Below, piece by piece: positions 42,962 through 54,866 of a stretch of DNA of 64,000 nucleotides (position 1 is the stretch's first letter; each line of letters opens with the position of its first letter). Origin of the DNA: Gautieria morchelliformis (Eukaryota > Basidiomycota > Agaricomycetes > Gomphales > Gomphaceae); the NCBI GenBank assembly GCA_015179125.1, contig WHVA01000171.1, positions 143,001 through 207,000 of the forward strand, in the 5' to 3' direction. The position numbers were made by a program, and so were the translations under genes. A model generated the notes under the pieces. That model searched no databases. It worked only from the letters and a program-made list of their open reading frames with translations, and was not told the origin of the DNA.

Positions 42962-45460
42962 TATCACCCATGTCGCTTTCATAGTAGAGGGATAAGCAGT
43001 CTGCTACTTTGTTCTCAATGCCGTCAATGTGGACAGTGTTGTAATTGAAATGGGATAGGAACTCCCAACACTGGACCTGTCTGTCAGACAGGTTCTTCTG
43101 GGTCTCAAAGTACTCAAGACCCTTCTGGTCTGTGACTAGGGTGAATTTTCACCCTAGGAGTTTGTCCTCCCATTTCATGAGGGCTTCGAGCACGGCAATG
43201 GTTTCGTGCTCGTGTGTTCTGTAGTGTTGCTGCGCAACAGTGCAATTCTTTGACAAGAAGCCAGCTGGTCGACAGGTTCTCCAATCTGGTCCCTGGCTGT
43301 AAACAGCTCTGACACCAGACTTTGAACTGTCGGTAATGACCCATATCAAGTCCGTGTTCCATGCATCGATTGGATGCAGGATCGGGGATTTGCAGGCTAA
43401 TGCCCTTATGATTTGGAAGCATTTATCCAGCAATGGCATCAATTCAAATGGACAGTTGTTGTGCACACATCCCAATAAAGGGTGGTGTATGCACTGATGT
43501 CTGGCATGTAGTGTGCCAGGGATTGGATGAGGCTGAGGAACCTCTGTACATTGTTAAACATAGGAGGCCTCCTCCACACACGGATGCATTGCATTTTATC
43601 GCCATCCATGTGAACTCCTTGGCCATCTATGTCGAAGACTATGCGGATATGTTCCTCATGTTCTTGTCTTGAGTGCGAGAAGATGAATATATCGTCCAGG
43701 TATACATGGCCAAAGCAACCTATGCAGTCGTGGAATATCGACATCATGAGACATTGAAATGTCAATGGGGCGTTGCAATCACCCATCTGTATCACTTGGC
43801 TCCTAAACATGCCAAGGATCATCACAAAGGCTATCTTTGGGACATCTGATAACATCCTGATCGGGGAAGGGCATTTGTCAAGATTGGTTTTTAGGCGTTA
43901 ATATCATGTATTAGTGAACACAGCGAATGCCCGAATAACCTGTGCAAATAAGTATGCCATTCGGTGAATAGGTGAACCAACAAATGTCCACAAGATAAGA
44001 GGGTTTCCCAAACTGAGCTTGCCCTATCTACAGTCGTAGCAAAATAGCCCGTGGCACTTGATGATGTAACGTACAAGGTGTCATGGAAGGGCTGTCTAAG
44101 TTGCGACAATCCCTTCGCTGACAGCACAGAAAATAGTTCCAAGGTTAAGGTAATGAAGATGGAGTATGAGAACTCACCAGTGATGCCTAAGTCCTCTTCT
44201 GGTCGAAGATAGAAATCTCCAGGAGAAAGCTCAAGACGATGATCATGACGAGGTCAAGTTTGCACAAGATGGACGATGTATGATAATTGAACTGGAGAAT
44301 ATACATGCGAATGTAAACTACTTAAATCGAATGCTCGCAAGGTATCAGCGAATAGGAAAGAGGCCATCGTGAGTCAGGGTTGGATAGGGGTGCGCAGTCA
44401 TGATACTAAGTAGATGGAATAAACATACAATAGAGTGAGGGAAGAGTGCGAATATGAAATGACAGAGAGTAAAGGTGGCGAAGGCACTTATGTACGAAAC
44501 CATGTCTTGGGACCCGCATACATGCTACCCTGCACGGACTCTTCATCTACTGGGTTGATCCCACACGACCTACGGAAGGGATGTCCCGCGAACACTTTTT
44601 GGCCATATGAACACCCAAAGGGGTTGGATTGAGAAGACGATGGAGTTAGTGATGAACAATCACGCCGGGTAAATGGTGTCGATCGTATTTGATGGCGTGC
44701 CTGCTGGCGAAATGTGCGAGCAGCAAATAGCGGTTCGGAGAATGGGGCGAACAGCGAATAGAGTGGATGTAGAGGAGGAGTGGTCGAAGTGGGGAACGAA
44801 GCCGAGCGAAGGTGGAGGAGGTATGGCGAAAAGGGAAATGGGGATACCGAGGTGCAGGAAATACACAAGTCATGACAATCTGATCATAGGAACACCCTCG
44901 AAAGAGGGTTGAGCAGAGGTGATAGGACCAGTGATGATCCACCAAGTTGGTCCAAAAACGTTGATCTACGTTGATGGCGTGGCTATGGCGAGTGGCGCAA
45001 ACAGCGAAGATCGGTCGCCAAACAGGGAAAGGGTGATCGGAGCGAACACGGAAGTGGAGTGAGAAATGGGAGGACAGAGTATGCAAGTATGAGAAATAAA
45101 CGCGTCAGCATTATGCCCTTCACCGTGTTCTCGTTCTGCTGTTGCAGATCAAAGATGGTACATAGAGCACCATTTTTCTTTGGCACACACAGCATTGGCA
45201 CTGCTTGATGGGCCACTGCTGGTATCCACCACTTGGCAGAGGTGTACCATTCTAGCTTTATGGACAATTCTTCGCGGAAGTGTTTGGGGCACTTGGGTAG
45301 TCAATACGGCATGTGTTTGTCAGGATCAATGAGATTGATCTTGTGATTCACCTCCTGTAAGGGAGGGAGTTCCAATGGGATACTGCCAATGAGGTCAGTG
45401 ATCTTGTCCATCCATTCCTCACACAAGCGAGGGATGTCGTTGTCCGTGAGGATGATGGTT
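42962..45460 (-). pseudogene. Ty3/gypsy E2: reverse transcriptase and RNase H, split by a solo LTR
   Basis: Minus-strand pol entering at about 45460: NDIPRLCEEWMDKITDLIGS, LPPLQEVNHKINLIDPDKHM, a TGA at 45303-45301 where Arg is usual, then AKWWIPAVAHQAVPMLCVPK and NENTVKGIM. LTR B4 (43876-45107) interrupts. The frame resumes without loss (PFPDQDVI), then MFRSQVIQMGDCNAPLTFQC, VYLDDIFIFSHS (catalytic DD) and, in shifted frames, VQRFLSLIQSLAHYMPDISA, DLIWVITDSSKSGVRAVYSQ and RPAGFLSKNCTVAQQHYRTH. It ends with FNYNTVHIDGIENKVADCLS where the D2 LTR begins. The integrase is missing. This is the basidiomycete gypsy family I associate with the E1-type gag; here it lies on the opposite strand to E1. 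Confidence 0.8.
43876..45107 (-). mobile_element. Solo LTR of family B (copy B4) with 5-bp TSD
   Basis: 1232 bp, in element orientation TGACGCGTTTATTTC to CCAATCTTGACA. Flanking GCATT at 43871-43875 and 45108-45112 (plus strand) is the target duplication. Removing the LTR and one copy joins the reverse transcriptase frame exactly. Confidence 0.9.
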
Positions 45461-45523
45461 GTAGTTTGGGCAGCCATCAAGCGGTGTGTGCATCGGTTTG
45501 GACCCCTGGCGCTTGGCAGCTTT

Positions 45524-46753
45524 CTACTTCATGGGGATTGATGTCAGGTGTCCACTGTCAATACTGCGTTCTGGACGTAATCTGCTCGATAGAGCAGAAC
45601 ATGCCTGTCTGGCCTCATGAACAACCCGCTCCTGCTGTTCGTTCCATAGCTGGGTGGTCTGCGCTTGAGTCACTGCCTGTTCGGCATGCTGTCTGCGCAG
45701 CTCCAGGGCACGCGTATAGCGATGGGTGGCTTGCACTTCCTTCCGTTGCCAGTGCTTGACTTCAAGCTCCAGGCTCGCGGCCGTGTCCTCAGAGTTGACC
45801 TCTGAGGCCACCTGTTGGCAGATTGCCTGTTGGATGGTTTTTCCATCCTTCGCTGGGGCCTTGTTGGCCCCATGGTTCCTCAATTCATTTCTGAACCATA
45901 CGTCCTGCACGGATGGGATGTTCGGCCGCAGCATTCGTCTCTGGTCATGTGCTTCACACTGCTCCTCAGTGGCGCTTTTGCGCCCACTGTCTGTTGCTCA
46001 GTGTGACCCTTGGGGGTGGCGATGCTCATTCTTGTCTTCAAGAGCTTGTAACGTCGCCCTTATGCCGGCAATTTTTGTATTGCTCTGATGCACATCCATG
46101 TGGGACTCAGTCAGCGACACTCGTAGACCCACGAGCGACTTTGCTAGTCCGCGTGCCATCATGACTATGCCAGCAATCCCATCTGCCACATTCTCCAGTT
46201 CACGGCCTATCTGCTCGTTCCTTGCATCGGCGTGGCCAATGCATTGGTTTGCTTCGTGCAGCTGGTTGTTCAGCCGCACAGTCATCACCGTCACTGTTGT
46301 TTCATCAACGGTGTTTGTCCTCGAGCTCTTTGGGCTTGAGCTCGAGTGTTCCGAGTCCTGAATTTCGTCAGGTGCTCATTGTTTTTGACATTGTTCCTTT
46401 GGCAGAGCAACAGTTATCCGATCTTTCAGCCAGGGGGCTGTGTCATGGCTCTTGACTTGTCGTGATGTCCGGTCTGATGCTGAGCACTCGTCATTGCTGA
46501 CAGGCAATTTGGCTCGACCATTGCCCTTGTCACGAGGCAGTGCTGAGCGGGATGGGGATCGTGACTTGTCCCCGTCCTGTTCTTCCACTTCATCCACACT
46601 CGGAGACATGTGGTCGATGGTGTCCTCATCCTCTGGTGCTAGGATGGGTGCAGAGAGGTCTATGACTTCGCTGTCTTCTACTTCCTTGGGATCCGAGCCC
46701 AAGGCAGTGTCAGCCATGGTGTCACTAGGCTGCACTGGGGTTTTGTTGTGCAA
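45524..46753 (-). pseudogene. Coiled-coil ORF remnant upstream of E2 pol (gag-like?)
   Basis: Three consecutive minus-strand segments in changing frames. They are 46753-46376 (acidic, EVIDLSAPILAPEDEDTIDH, SRSPSRSALPRDKGNGRAKL), 46294-45998 (helical, RLNNQLHEANQCIGHADARN, GIAGIVMMARGLAKSLVGLR) and 45934-45524 (NIPSVQDVWFRNELRNHGAN, then a Gln/Glu/Ala-rich coiled coil LELEVKHWQRKEVQATHRYT). They run in the same direction as, and lead up to, the E2 reverse transcriptase, so they may be the element's gag. They do not resemble the E1 gag, and no zinc knuckle was seen. A host gene disrupted by retroelement insertion is the alternative. Confidence 0.4.
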
Positions 46754-47189
46754 ACTGCTTGATTGCGTTGTTCAACTGAGCAGGTACATCGCAGGCACGC
46801 AGTCAATTGTAGTATATTGTACTACATTCATTTTCTGATGATTTTCCAATCGTCAGCACAGCGATCTTGTCTAAGATGCTGCAGGAACCACTCTTCAACT
46901 GTTTTCTGGGCAAACAGCTGTTGGAAGTTCAAAAAAGTTTAAGATTGTTGGCTTAGTGCTTGTGGTATCACAATCTAGCAGAACTCAACCAAATGATGGT
47001 GATTCTAATATGACATAGTGACAGTTACAAGTAAAGATAAGCTGGTGAATCCTGGAGGATTCCCATGCAAGAACAATAAGTGGATCAATGAGAACCCACT
47101 GGTGCTATGTAAGCTACCAGTTATTACGTATTGCCGCAAGGCAATACAGGTAAATATATGTATTTACATTGATGTTGGTCTGATGCAAA
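46754..47189. other. Gene-poor interval
   Basis: No confident feature. A minus-strand frame reading VLIDPLIVLAWESSRIHQLI at about 47100-47020 could be an exon of the gene interrupted by the solo LTR at 47195-47633. Confidence 0.3.
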
Positions 47190-47194
47190 CAGTT

Positions 47195-47633
47195 TGTAAG
47201 GGCAACGCTAGCCGGCTGTGGAGGTCACACTACCACACAGCCGACAAGGGGAAATCCAAAGTATGTATAAATAAACAGAGTATACAAGAGAGGGGATTCT
47301 CACCTGACAAGGGGAAATCCAAAGAGAAAAGTCTAAGGACCCCCAATGTCAGCGAGCCTGTATTATACTACGATAGTCTGCAGCCAGGGGCAACACTCAG
47401 CACTTGCCATCAGCCCTGCATCCCCCTGACCTCCCTGACCCTTGATTGACCCTTGATGCCACCTACTATGCGAGTCACTTGACTCCCGGCACTGTTCCAA
47501 GAGTGGAAGTCGGAGAGTGGAGTGGAATTGGCAAGGCAAATGGAATTGGTGGAAGCTCCCCCAGAAGCGGAACCATTTCCAAAATCGGAGTTGCAAATTG
47601 AAGCGGAACTGGAAAACAGGGTATCCCCTGACA
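47195..47633 (-). mobile_element. Solo LTR of gypsy family A with 5-bp TSD
   Basis: 439 bp; on the plus strand it runs TGTAAGGGCAACG...CCCCTGACA. CAGTT flanks it on both sides (47190-47194 and 47634-47638). No internal element sequence is attached, so it is a solo LTR left by LTR-LTR recombination. Confidence 0.92.
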
Positions 47634-47638
47634 CAGTT

Positions 47639-48803
47639 AGTGCAATGGAAAAAGAGCCATATGGGACCAAAAATGCCTTGAGCCCTTTAGGGATATGGTA
47701 TTGCACATGACTGGTGTTGTCATCAGGGATGGCCTGCAGGATGGCATCAAGCAATATGAGCTCGCGTGCAAGTGGGTCACCCTCCGATGGCAATGAGGTG
47801 GGAGTTTTGTTTCATGGGGCAAGCACTCACCTGAGATTCAGCCCAACTATACAGCAGGGCCACATAGTTTGGTCTATATTTTTGCAGGACTTCAGGGCAG
47901 CGACAAGCTGCATAGCATTACCATGTGGTGCGACTGGAGGGGAGGGATCATCCTTGGGATCAACATTGGTATGAGGTAATTTGGCACCAGTGGCATGCAT
48001 CAATGTATAGGGAAGACTGTCCAAAGACGGATCAATCTGTGGGGTGTAAAATTTGGACTGACTTTGCTGATGATCATGGGGCTCACACCGCATTTGTTCA
48101 ATGCCCTCCTCCATGCTCAAGCGGGCTATAGGCTGTAGCTGAGAGAAGATGGACATGTCAGATGATAGGGACCCATCAGAGCTGGGTTCATGGTGGTGGA
48201 TTGGGGAGCCTGATGGTGCACCCGCACCGTAGGCATCGCTTGGGGGCATGCTGGCTAGTTTGTTATCATGGGGGGTGGGCAAAGGGATGTTGGCAGTGAA
48301 AGAGAGGCAATGCTTATAAATATCTGGAACGAATCCACTGATGAAGTGGCACAATAGTGTAAAACAATTCTTATGTAAGTACGTTTGAAAATTTCCCAAA
48401 ATCAAAAAATGCCTGAAATGGATCACCATGGGATGCCCTCGGGTCAGAGAGAGGAGCACAGATCAGAGGGAATACCTCATTGGACTTGGCGAAATTTGAT
48501 GGCTTGGGCATGTGTGGACCATAGGGCAGGTAATAAGTCAGGGTCTTCATCAGTGTCAATGGCGAGCAACATGAAGTCCTTGACCCATGACTCGGAGTCA
48601 GCGCCAGTGCCCCACAGCAAGAAAAGCATCACTAAACTCACTATGTCTCTGGAATTGGGTGTCTCATGGTGATCAGCATCATGATCACCATCCAGGATTG
48701 GAGAATCATCCAAACACATCAATAGTTCCTTTGCCTGAAGGCCAGAACCTGAAGGAAGGGGCATTGGGTCAGGTTTGTCGGATATATCCGAAACCCACTG
48801 CAT
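47639..48803 (-). CDS. Unidentified minus-strand gene, interrupted at its 3' end by a solo LTR
   Basis: Coding-like segments on the minus strand: 48803-48480 (MQWVSDISDKPDPMPLPSGS, LLMCLDDSPILDGDHDADHH, DSESWVKDFMLLAIDTDEDP), then 48330-47830 (CLSFTANIPLPTPHDNKLAS, SPIHHHEPSSDGSLSSDMSI, QLQPIARLSMEEGIEQMRCE, MQLVAALKSCKNIDQTMWPC), then 47793-47639 (PSEGDPLARELILLDAILQA, GLKAFLVPYGSFSIAL), joined by likely introns near 48480-48330 and 47830-47795. The last frame runs into the solo LTR (TSD CAGTT) and could continue beyond it at 47190. Acidic and His-rich; no family was recognised. It could be a host gene or a retroelement-borne ORF. Confidence 0.4.
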
Positions 48804-48950
48804 GGCAGCGCTTCAAGGCTCCTTGGCATCCACGGGCACAGGCGGGGCTTCTCCCACATTTAGGATTAGTGTCTGGCAATAGATAGCATTAAACCCATGT
48901 AAAAGATGAAAACCGCTGAAGACACATACCACTAGACCTGGGGCTGTCCA

Positions 48951-49371
48951 TGTAAGGGAACCCCTAGCTGGTTGTGGAGATCACACTAGCACACAACTGA
49001 CAAGGGGAAATCCGAAGAGAAAAGTCTAAGGACCCCCAATGTCAGTGAGCCCGTATTATACTATGCTTCACAGCCAGGGACAACACTCGCCACTCACCAT
49101 CAACCCTGCATCCCCCTGACCTCCCTGACCCTTGATTGACCCTTGATACCACCTACTACACAAGTTGCTTGGCTTCCGACACTGTTCCAAGAGCGGAAGT
49201 CGGAAAATGGAGTGGAATTGGCAAAGCAAACAGAACTTGTGGAAGTTCTCCTTGAAGCAGAATCATTTCCGAAAGCGGAGTTGTAGATGGAATCGGAACC
49301 GGAAGGAGAGTCGGAAATGGAGTCGGAACTTGGTGTGGTGTTGGAACTGGAAAACAGGGTGTCCCCTGACC
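48951..49371 (-). mobile_element. 3' LTR of gypsy A2
   Basis: 421 bp; on the minus strand it reads GGTCAGGGGACACC... to CCCTTACA. It is preceded (minus orientation) by the polypurine tract AGAGGGGGGATGA at 49384-49372 and the A2 pol. No 5' LTR was found, so the element is truncated. Confidence 0.85.
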
Positions 49372-51961
49372 TCATCCCCCCTCTAGCGTGCTGCGTCCTC
49401 GAAGCACGGGACATAAGGGATTGAAAGGCCAGTGAATGGATTCGGTGAGGGGAACCAGGGTGTGTCCTATAGAACTAGTGGAGTTTGTCCGGAGCGGAGA
49501 CATCTTGCTCTGGGACCCACGAATTCTCCTTGTACCCATATCCTTCCCATTTCACAAGGAATTGGACTTGTCCTCACATGAACTGGCTGTCCAGGATCTG
49601 TTCCACCACATAATGCTCTTCCCCATCTATGATTTCCGGTGGAGGTGGTGGATGAGCTTTCTGACCTAGAATTGGGTCCTCAAGCGCAGGGAGTAACTTC
49701 ACTACGTTGAAAATGGGATGGAGGTGGGACATGGACACCGGAAGTCGGAGGTGGTACGCATTCCGTCCGACCCTCCACATCACTCCCAGGTAGTGGTGGG
49801 CAAGCCTCTGTGACGGGAATGTGGTGCGGATGTCACTTGCATCTAAATACACCTCGTCTCCGACTTGGTACTCAGGGGCAGGAACCTGGTGTTGGTTGTA
49901 GTACCTTGCCATGTCATCCTTGGCCTTCACAAGGGCAGACTTGGCTTCCAAAAGGGTGGAGTCCATGCGGTCTCGGAACTCATTGACCGTCTCGAGTCAG
50001 GACTCTGCCTGGTGTGGCTCGAAGCCCATCTGTGGGTCTCGTCCGGAGTTGAGCACGAAGGGAGTCTGCTGTGTGGCGGAATGTACATGGTTGTTGTATT
50101 GGAATTCTTCCAGTGGAAGTAGCTCGTCCCAGTCATCCTGCTTCTCATTGACAAAGAGGCAGAGATATTGCTCCAGCTCCTGATTGAACCGTTCCGTCTG
50201 TCCGTCACCCTGCCGATGGTATGCTGTGGTGGCAGCCAGCTTTATTCCAAGCAGGTGTTAGAGCTCTCGGGTCAGTTCCGTGACAAACTGCAGACCTCAG
50301 TCAGAAACGACTTGCTTCAGGAGGCCATGCAGCTTCCAGACATGCGCAAGGAACAGGCGGGCCTCTCTGAGGGCCGTGATCGTCATGTGCATCGGAATGA
50401 AGTGGGACACCTTGGTTACTCAGTCCATGATGTTCATGATTGCATCATAGCTGTGAGACTCTGGGAGTTCAACAATGAAGTCGACACTGATGGTGTCCCA
50501 GTGGGATTCCAGAATCGGGAGTGGAACAAGCTCTCTGATGGGCGGATGCTGCTGTGCTTTGGTCCAGAGACAAAGGTCGCACATCTTCATGTACTGTCCA
50601 ATGTAGTGGGACATCTGAGGCCACCAGTAATTCCGAGCCACTAACTCCAGCGTCTTCCACCTGCCAGCATGCCCTGCAACCCGGGTGTCATGGTGTTGGC
50701 ACACGATGTGGCGGCGGAGGACCACCCCATCTGGAATGTAGACCTTGCCCCTGCAGTGGAGCAACCCATCACATTCTGACCACTCCGCTGCCTGTACTGA
50801 CCGTGAATGCCCTTTCCGCAGCTCCTCCACCGCCATCACCACCAATTCCTCCTTCTCTCCATTCCAGTACTGCCTCCAGATGGATGTCCTGGAGCATTTC
50901 CGCCTCCACCCCAACTGCGGTCACTCCTTCAAGCGCATGGATTGCAAAGCTTTGGCGGAGCAATGTCATGTCAGCGTTGTCTCCGCTTCCGCTTCCATGA
51001 TCCGCACGGCGGGTAGGGCATCGGGCTTGCCCATGGTGCGGCCGGGGCAGTGATGGAGCATGAAGTCGAACCAAGACAGGTATAGGGACCACCATGCTTG
51101 TCGCCAGTTCAACTTCTTGGATGTGTGGAAGTACTCAAGGTTCTTGTGGTCTGTCCAGATCTTGAACGGACACAGAGCACCCTCAAGGAAGTTTCACCAC
51201 TCCTCCACCACTCGGATGATCGCCAGCATTTCCTTGTCATGGATCTCATAATTCCACTCCACAGGACTAAGGCTCTTGGAGAAGAAGGCCCTCGGATGCC
51301 ACCTGCTACCATCTTCTGATGACTGCTGTGACAAGACCGCTCCAGTGGCTACATCAGAAGAATCCGCTTCGACTTGATAAGGGCGAGAGTCATTGGGAAA
51401 GATCAGGACCGGGGCAGAAGTGATCAGCTCCTTGAGTTTGTCAAAGGAGGCCTGCTCCGGCTCCCCCACCGCCATCCAATGTCCTTCTTGGTGGGGTTGA
51501 AGAGGGCACGGGCATGGCAGGAGAAGTCCTTGATGAACCACCGGTAGAAATTGACAAACCCTATGAAGGACTGGACTTCCTTCTTGCTCTGCAGCACAGG
51601 CCATTCCGACACACCAGAAACTTTGACTGGGTCCATTTCCACCTTTCCTTCCAACACGATCACCCCAAGATACTCTATCCATGTCCACTCAAATTTGCAC
51701 TTCTCTGGCTTGAGGCACAGGTTGTATTCCCAGAGCTGTTCCAGCACTCTCTGCACAAACTCCTGATGTTCCAGGATTGTTTTTGTGAAGATGAGGATGT
51801 CATTGAGGTAGACGCAGACAACCCCTTCTGCTATCATGTCACGGAAGATGTCATTCATCATCGTCTGGAATGTGGCAGGACTGTTGGTGAGGCCAAAGAA
51901 CGTGACCTGTGGCTCAAAGACTCCTCGGTTAGTGTGGAATGCAGCCTTCCACTTGTCTCCT
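49372..51961 (-). pseudogene. Ty3/gypsy A2: RT, RNase H, integrase, chromodomain, frameshifted
   Basis: Begins abruptly at about 51961 (DKWKAAFHTNRGVFEPQVTF, GLTNSPATFQTMMNDIFRDM). The RT active site reads VCVYLNDILIF, where the first Asp of the usual DD is Asn (AAT, 51804-51802). It continues QSFIGFVNFYRWFIKDFSC. RNase H: VEADSSDVATGAVLSQQSSE and NYEIHDKEMLAIIRVVEEW. Integrase: HDTRVAGHAGRWKTLELVAR, CDLC, ISVDFIVELPESHSYDAI, ending in frame breaks near 50420. Its C-terminus is KDDMARYYNQHQVPAPEYQV, and the chromodomain reads HYVVEQILDSQFM, then QFLVKWEGYGYKENSWVPEQ with a stop between them. It is the same family as 12636-13671. Multiple frame changes and a lost RT Asp make it inactive. Confidence 0.82.
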
Positions 51962-52325
51962 TCAAGCCCCTAGGCAGATTGGTCCCTCAGTTGCCAAGTG
52001 GTACCACGTTTGTCCCATAACCGAGCAGAGGTTCCAAGACCTCCTCACGCTTGCCAGGGACACCCCAGTTGACCAACGCATGCCGGAAATGAATACTGCA
52101 TTCCGGCGCCTCTGCGAGGAGGGCCCCCGTAAGCCCCGTCTTAATTACATAAACATTCTGGATGGTACACCTGACAACATAGTCACCGTGCTTAACAGCT
52201 GGCAGTCAAACACCAAAGGTGTACCTCCCACCATCTGCGATGATGTGGAGGGCAGGTTAAACACAACAGATATCAATATCTGGATGTGGATACAGATCCT
52301 GACTCACAAAGGCAAGCCACGGTCC

Positions 52326-54632
52326 TGTCATGACGTGTTTATTTCCCATACTCAGAAGCTCAGTTTTCCTATTTTCTCACCCCACTTCGTGTTCGTTCCG
52401 ATCACCATTGTCATGTTCGGCAACCAACTCTCGCTGTTCGCGCCAACTACCATAGCCGCGCCGTCAAACGCACGATCGACATCTTGGGACTGACTCGGCA
52501 GTCATCACTGGGCCTACCACCTCCTCTTCTCGACCCTCTTCCGATGGTGTTCTAATAGTTGGGTTGTCATGACCTGTGTATCTCCTGCACCTTGGTATCC
52601 CCATTTTCCCTTCCTCCTCAGTGTTCGCTCGGCTTCGCCCTCCACCTCGACCTCTCCTCCCCTATGTCACTTCTGTTTGCCCTTCCTTGCATTTCGCTGA
52701 ACGGCTATTCGCCGCTCGCATCATTCGCCAGCAGGCACACCATCAAAAACGATCGATACCGTTCACCCGGCATGATGGTTCATCATTAACCCCATCGTCT
52801 TCTTAAATCCAACCCCATTGGGCGTTCGTATGGTCAAAGTATGTTCACAGGACATCCCTTCCATAGGTCGTGTGGAATCAACCCAGTAGACCAAGAGTCC
52901 GTGCAGGGTAGCATGTATGCGGGTCCCAAGACATGGTTTTGTCCATAAGTGCCTTCGCCACCTTTACTCTCCGTCATTTCATGTTCTCCCTCTTCTCACA
53001 TTCTATTGTATGTTTATTTCATCTATGTTGTATCTTTTGGATTAAGGTGTCAATTAGTGCCTTTTAACAAGTAGAATCTATTGCTCAGTGATTGAAACCA
53101 CTGCGTTCGCCCCTCTTCTATGTGCTGACTAAGCCTTTCGAGGCGCGTCCAGCACTGATGAATGAGAGTCACGTGACCACGTCGACAGAAGAACGGTGTC
53201 GATCCAAGGGATAGTCAAATCAAAAGCATTTGCTTTTAAGGTAGTATAGAGTAAACAGTGATAGTAGACCCTCGACGAAGATTTGGAATAAACTATCAAG
53301 GTCTGAGCTCTGTAGCTATCAAACAAGACTACAGTAATTTCAGGAGGCAGAATAATCGATTCTGGATGATTCCATTCATACATTTGTACTAGCTATTTAT
53401 ACTATATTGATAGTAACTACTAGTGTTCAAGATATTGGATGGATGGGTCGAAAAACTACTTTGTAACTAGGGGGTGACTAATTTATAGTCATAAAGTCAT
53501 GGGGTGATGGGGATGGTGTTAGGATTGTCTGGGCTTTGGAATAGAGATCTGTACCTAGTATACAAAGCCCCTGTCCACATGATGTTAAGATAGTAATCAG
53601 TCAGACGTGTCATGGGATTCAAATAGAAAAATGGAGTTGAGTCTACCCTGCCCAGCATATATGCTGGGCTTGGAGATGGGGCCGCTGTCTCTGTGCCCTT
53701 TCTGTGGGGCAGCTGATTGAATATGTATACTGCAGGTGACATTCTCAGGTTGCTCCACAGCATCCTATACTCCTGCGCAGTCTATTGTTCTCTGCGGCGT
53801 TTGGTGCCCGCACCCCTCGGTGCCTATGGCCTGGCACCTGTCGACGTCATGGCCGATGCCATCACTCGATAGGCACGCCGTCCCTGATCGACCGCACGTG
53901 GTCGACGCTCGAACTCCTGTACATTACCCGATCTATGAGTAATATAGCATGTCATAAATTCGTGTGATCGTCGTCTGCGCCGACGTCTATTATAAATGGA
54001 ATTTCTGTTTCTTTTTGATTTTTTTGATTTTCTTTCTTTCTTTATTAGTTTCTTTTATATATAAACGATTTGAAATGAAATAGTTGCGTTTATCACAACA
54101 GTATCATGGCTGCGCACCCCTATCCAACCCTGACTTGTGACGGCCTCTTTCCTATTCGCTGATACCTTACGAGCATTCGATATAAGTAGTTTACATTTGC
54201 ATGTATATTCCCCAGTTCAATTATCATACGTCGTTCATCTTGTGCAACTTTGACCTTGCCGTGGTCATCGTCTTAAGCCTTCTCTTGGAGATTTCCATCT
54301 TCGACTAGCAGAGGACTTAGGCATCACTGGTGAGTTCTCATACTTCATCTTCGTTACCTTAGCCTTCGAACCATTTTCTGTGCTGTTGGCGAAGGGATTG
54401 TCGAGACTTAGACAGCCCTTCTGTGAAACCTTGTATGTTACATCGTCAAAAGTCACGGGCTATTTCGCTATGACTGTAGATAGGGTGAGCCCCGTTTAGG
54501 CAAACCCTCTTATCTTGTGAACATTCATTGGTTCACCTATTCGCCGAATGGCATACTTATTCGCACAAGTTATTCGGGCATTCACTGTGTTCACTAATAC
54601 ACGATATTAACGCCTAAAAACCAATCTTGACA
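52326..54632 (+). mobile_element. LTR of family B (copy B2) with nested element C2
   Basis: TGTCATGACGTGTTTATTTC to CCAATCTTGACA, flanked by GGTCC (52321-52325 and 54633-54637). Without C2 (53035-54100 and one GTATC) it is about 1236 bp, matching B4 (1232 bp). Solo LTR. Confidence 0.88.
53035..54100 (+). mobile_element. Element C2: solo-LTR-like insertion within LTR B2
   Basis: 1066 bp starting TTTTGGATTAAGG and ending TATCACAACA, flanked by GTATC (53030-53034 and 54101-54105); the B4 LTR has a single GTATC at this point. It is a diverged relative of C1 (24309-25235). A T-rich microsatellite-like run (about 54010-54060) lies near the right end. Confidence 0.85.
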
Positions 54633-54866
54633 GGTCCCCCCTCAAGGTGACATGTTTGGAACACCGAGCCAGTGGCAGGAGCTTGTGGCCGACGTCATGA
54701 TCCCCTCTCCCACTGCGGACACCCTTTGGGCCTCCATCACTGGGACATTCCTGCTTGGGAACAGACTCACCCATGAGATCCCACTGAAGGAACTTGCATC
54801 ATGGCTAGCCCTCCATGGCGGCATGAACCACGATCATATCCTTTGGATCAAGGGATACTTTCAAAG

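Larger units (their letters stand above)
51962..54860 (+). pseudogene. Unidentified ORF split by nested LTR insertions
   Basis: Left part 51962-52325 reads PSVAKWYHVCPITEQRFQDL, PVDQRMPEMNTAFRRLCEEG, NYINILDGTPDNIVTVLNSW and NIWMWIQILTHKGKPRS. The right part 54638-54860 reads PPQGDMFGTPSQWQELVADV, SPTADTLWASITGTFLLGNR, THEIPLKELASWLALHGGMN and HDHILWIKGYF. Between them lie LTR B2 and, inside it, element C2. Joining at the GGTCC duplication leaves a one-base frame difference, so the gene was, or has become, frameshifted. No family was recognised; the context (abutting gypsy A2) leaves open whether it is host or transposon-borne. Confidence 0.45.

Noticed and set aside
48951-49371. 5' LTR of an element running from 49371 down to the LTR at 47633
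   Set aside because: The 47195-47633 LTR has its own CAGTT duplication and no polypurine tract beside it, so it is a separate solo LTR.
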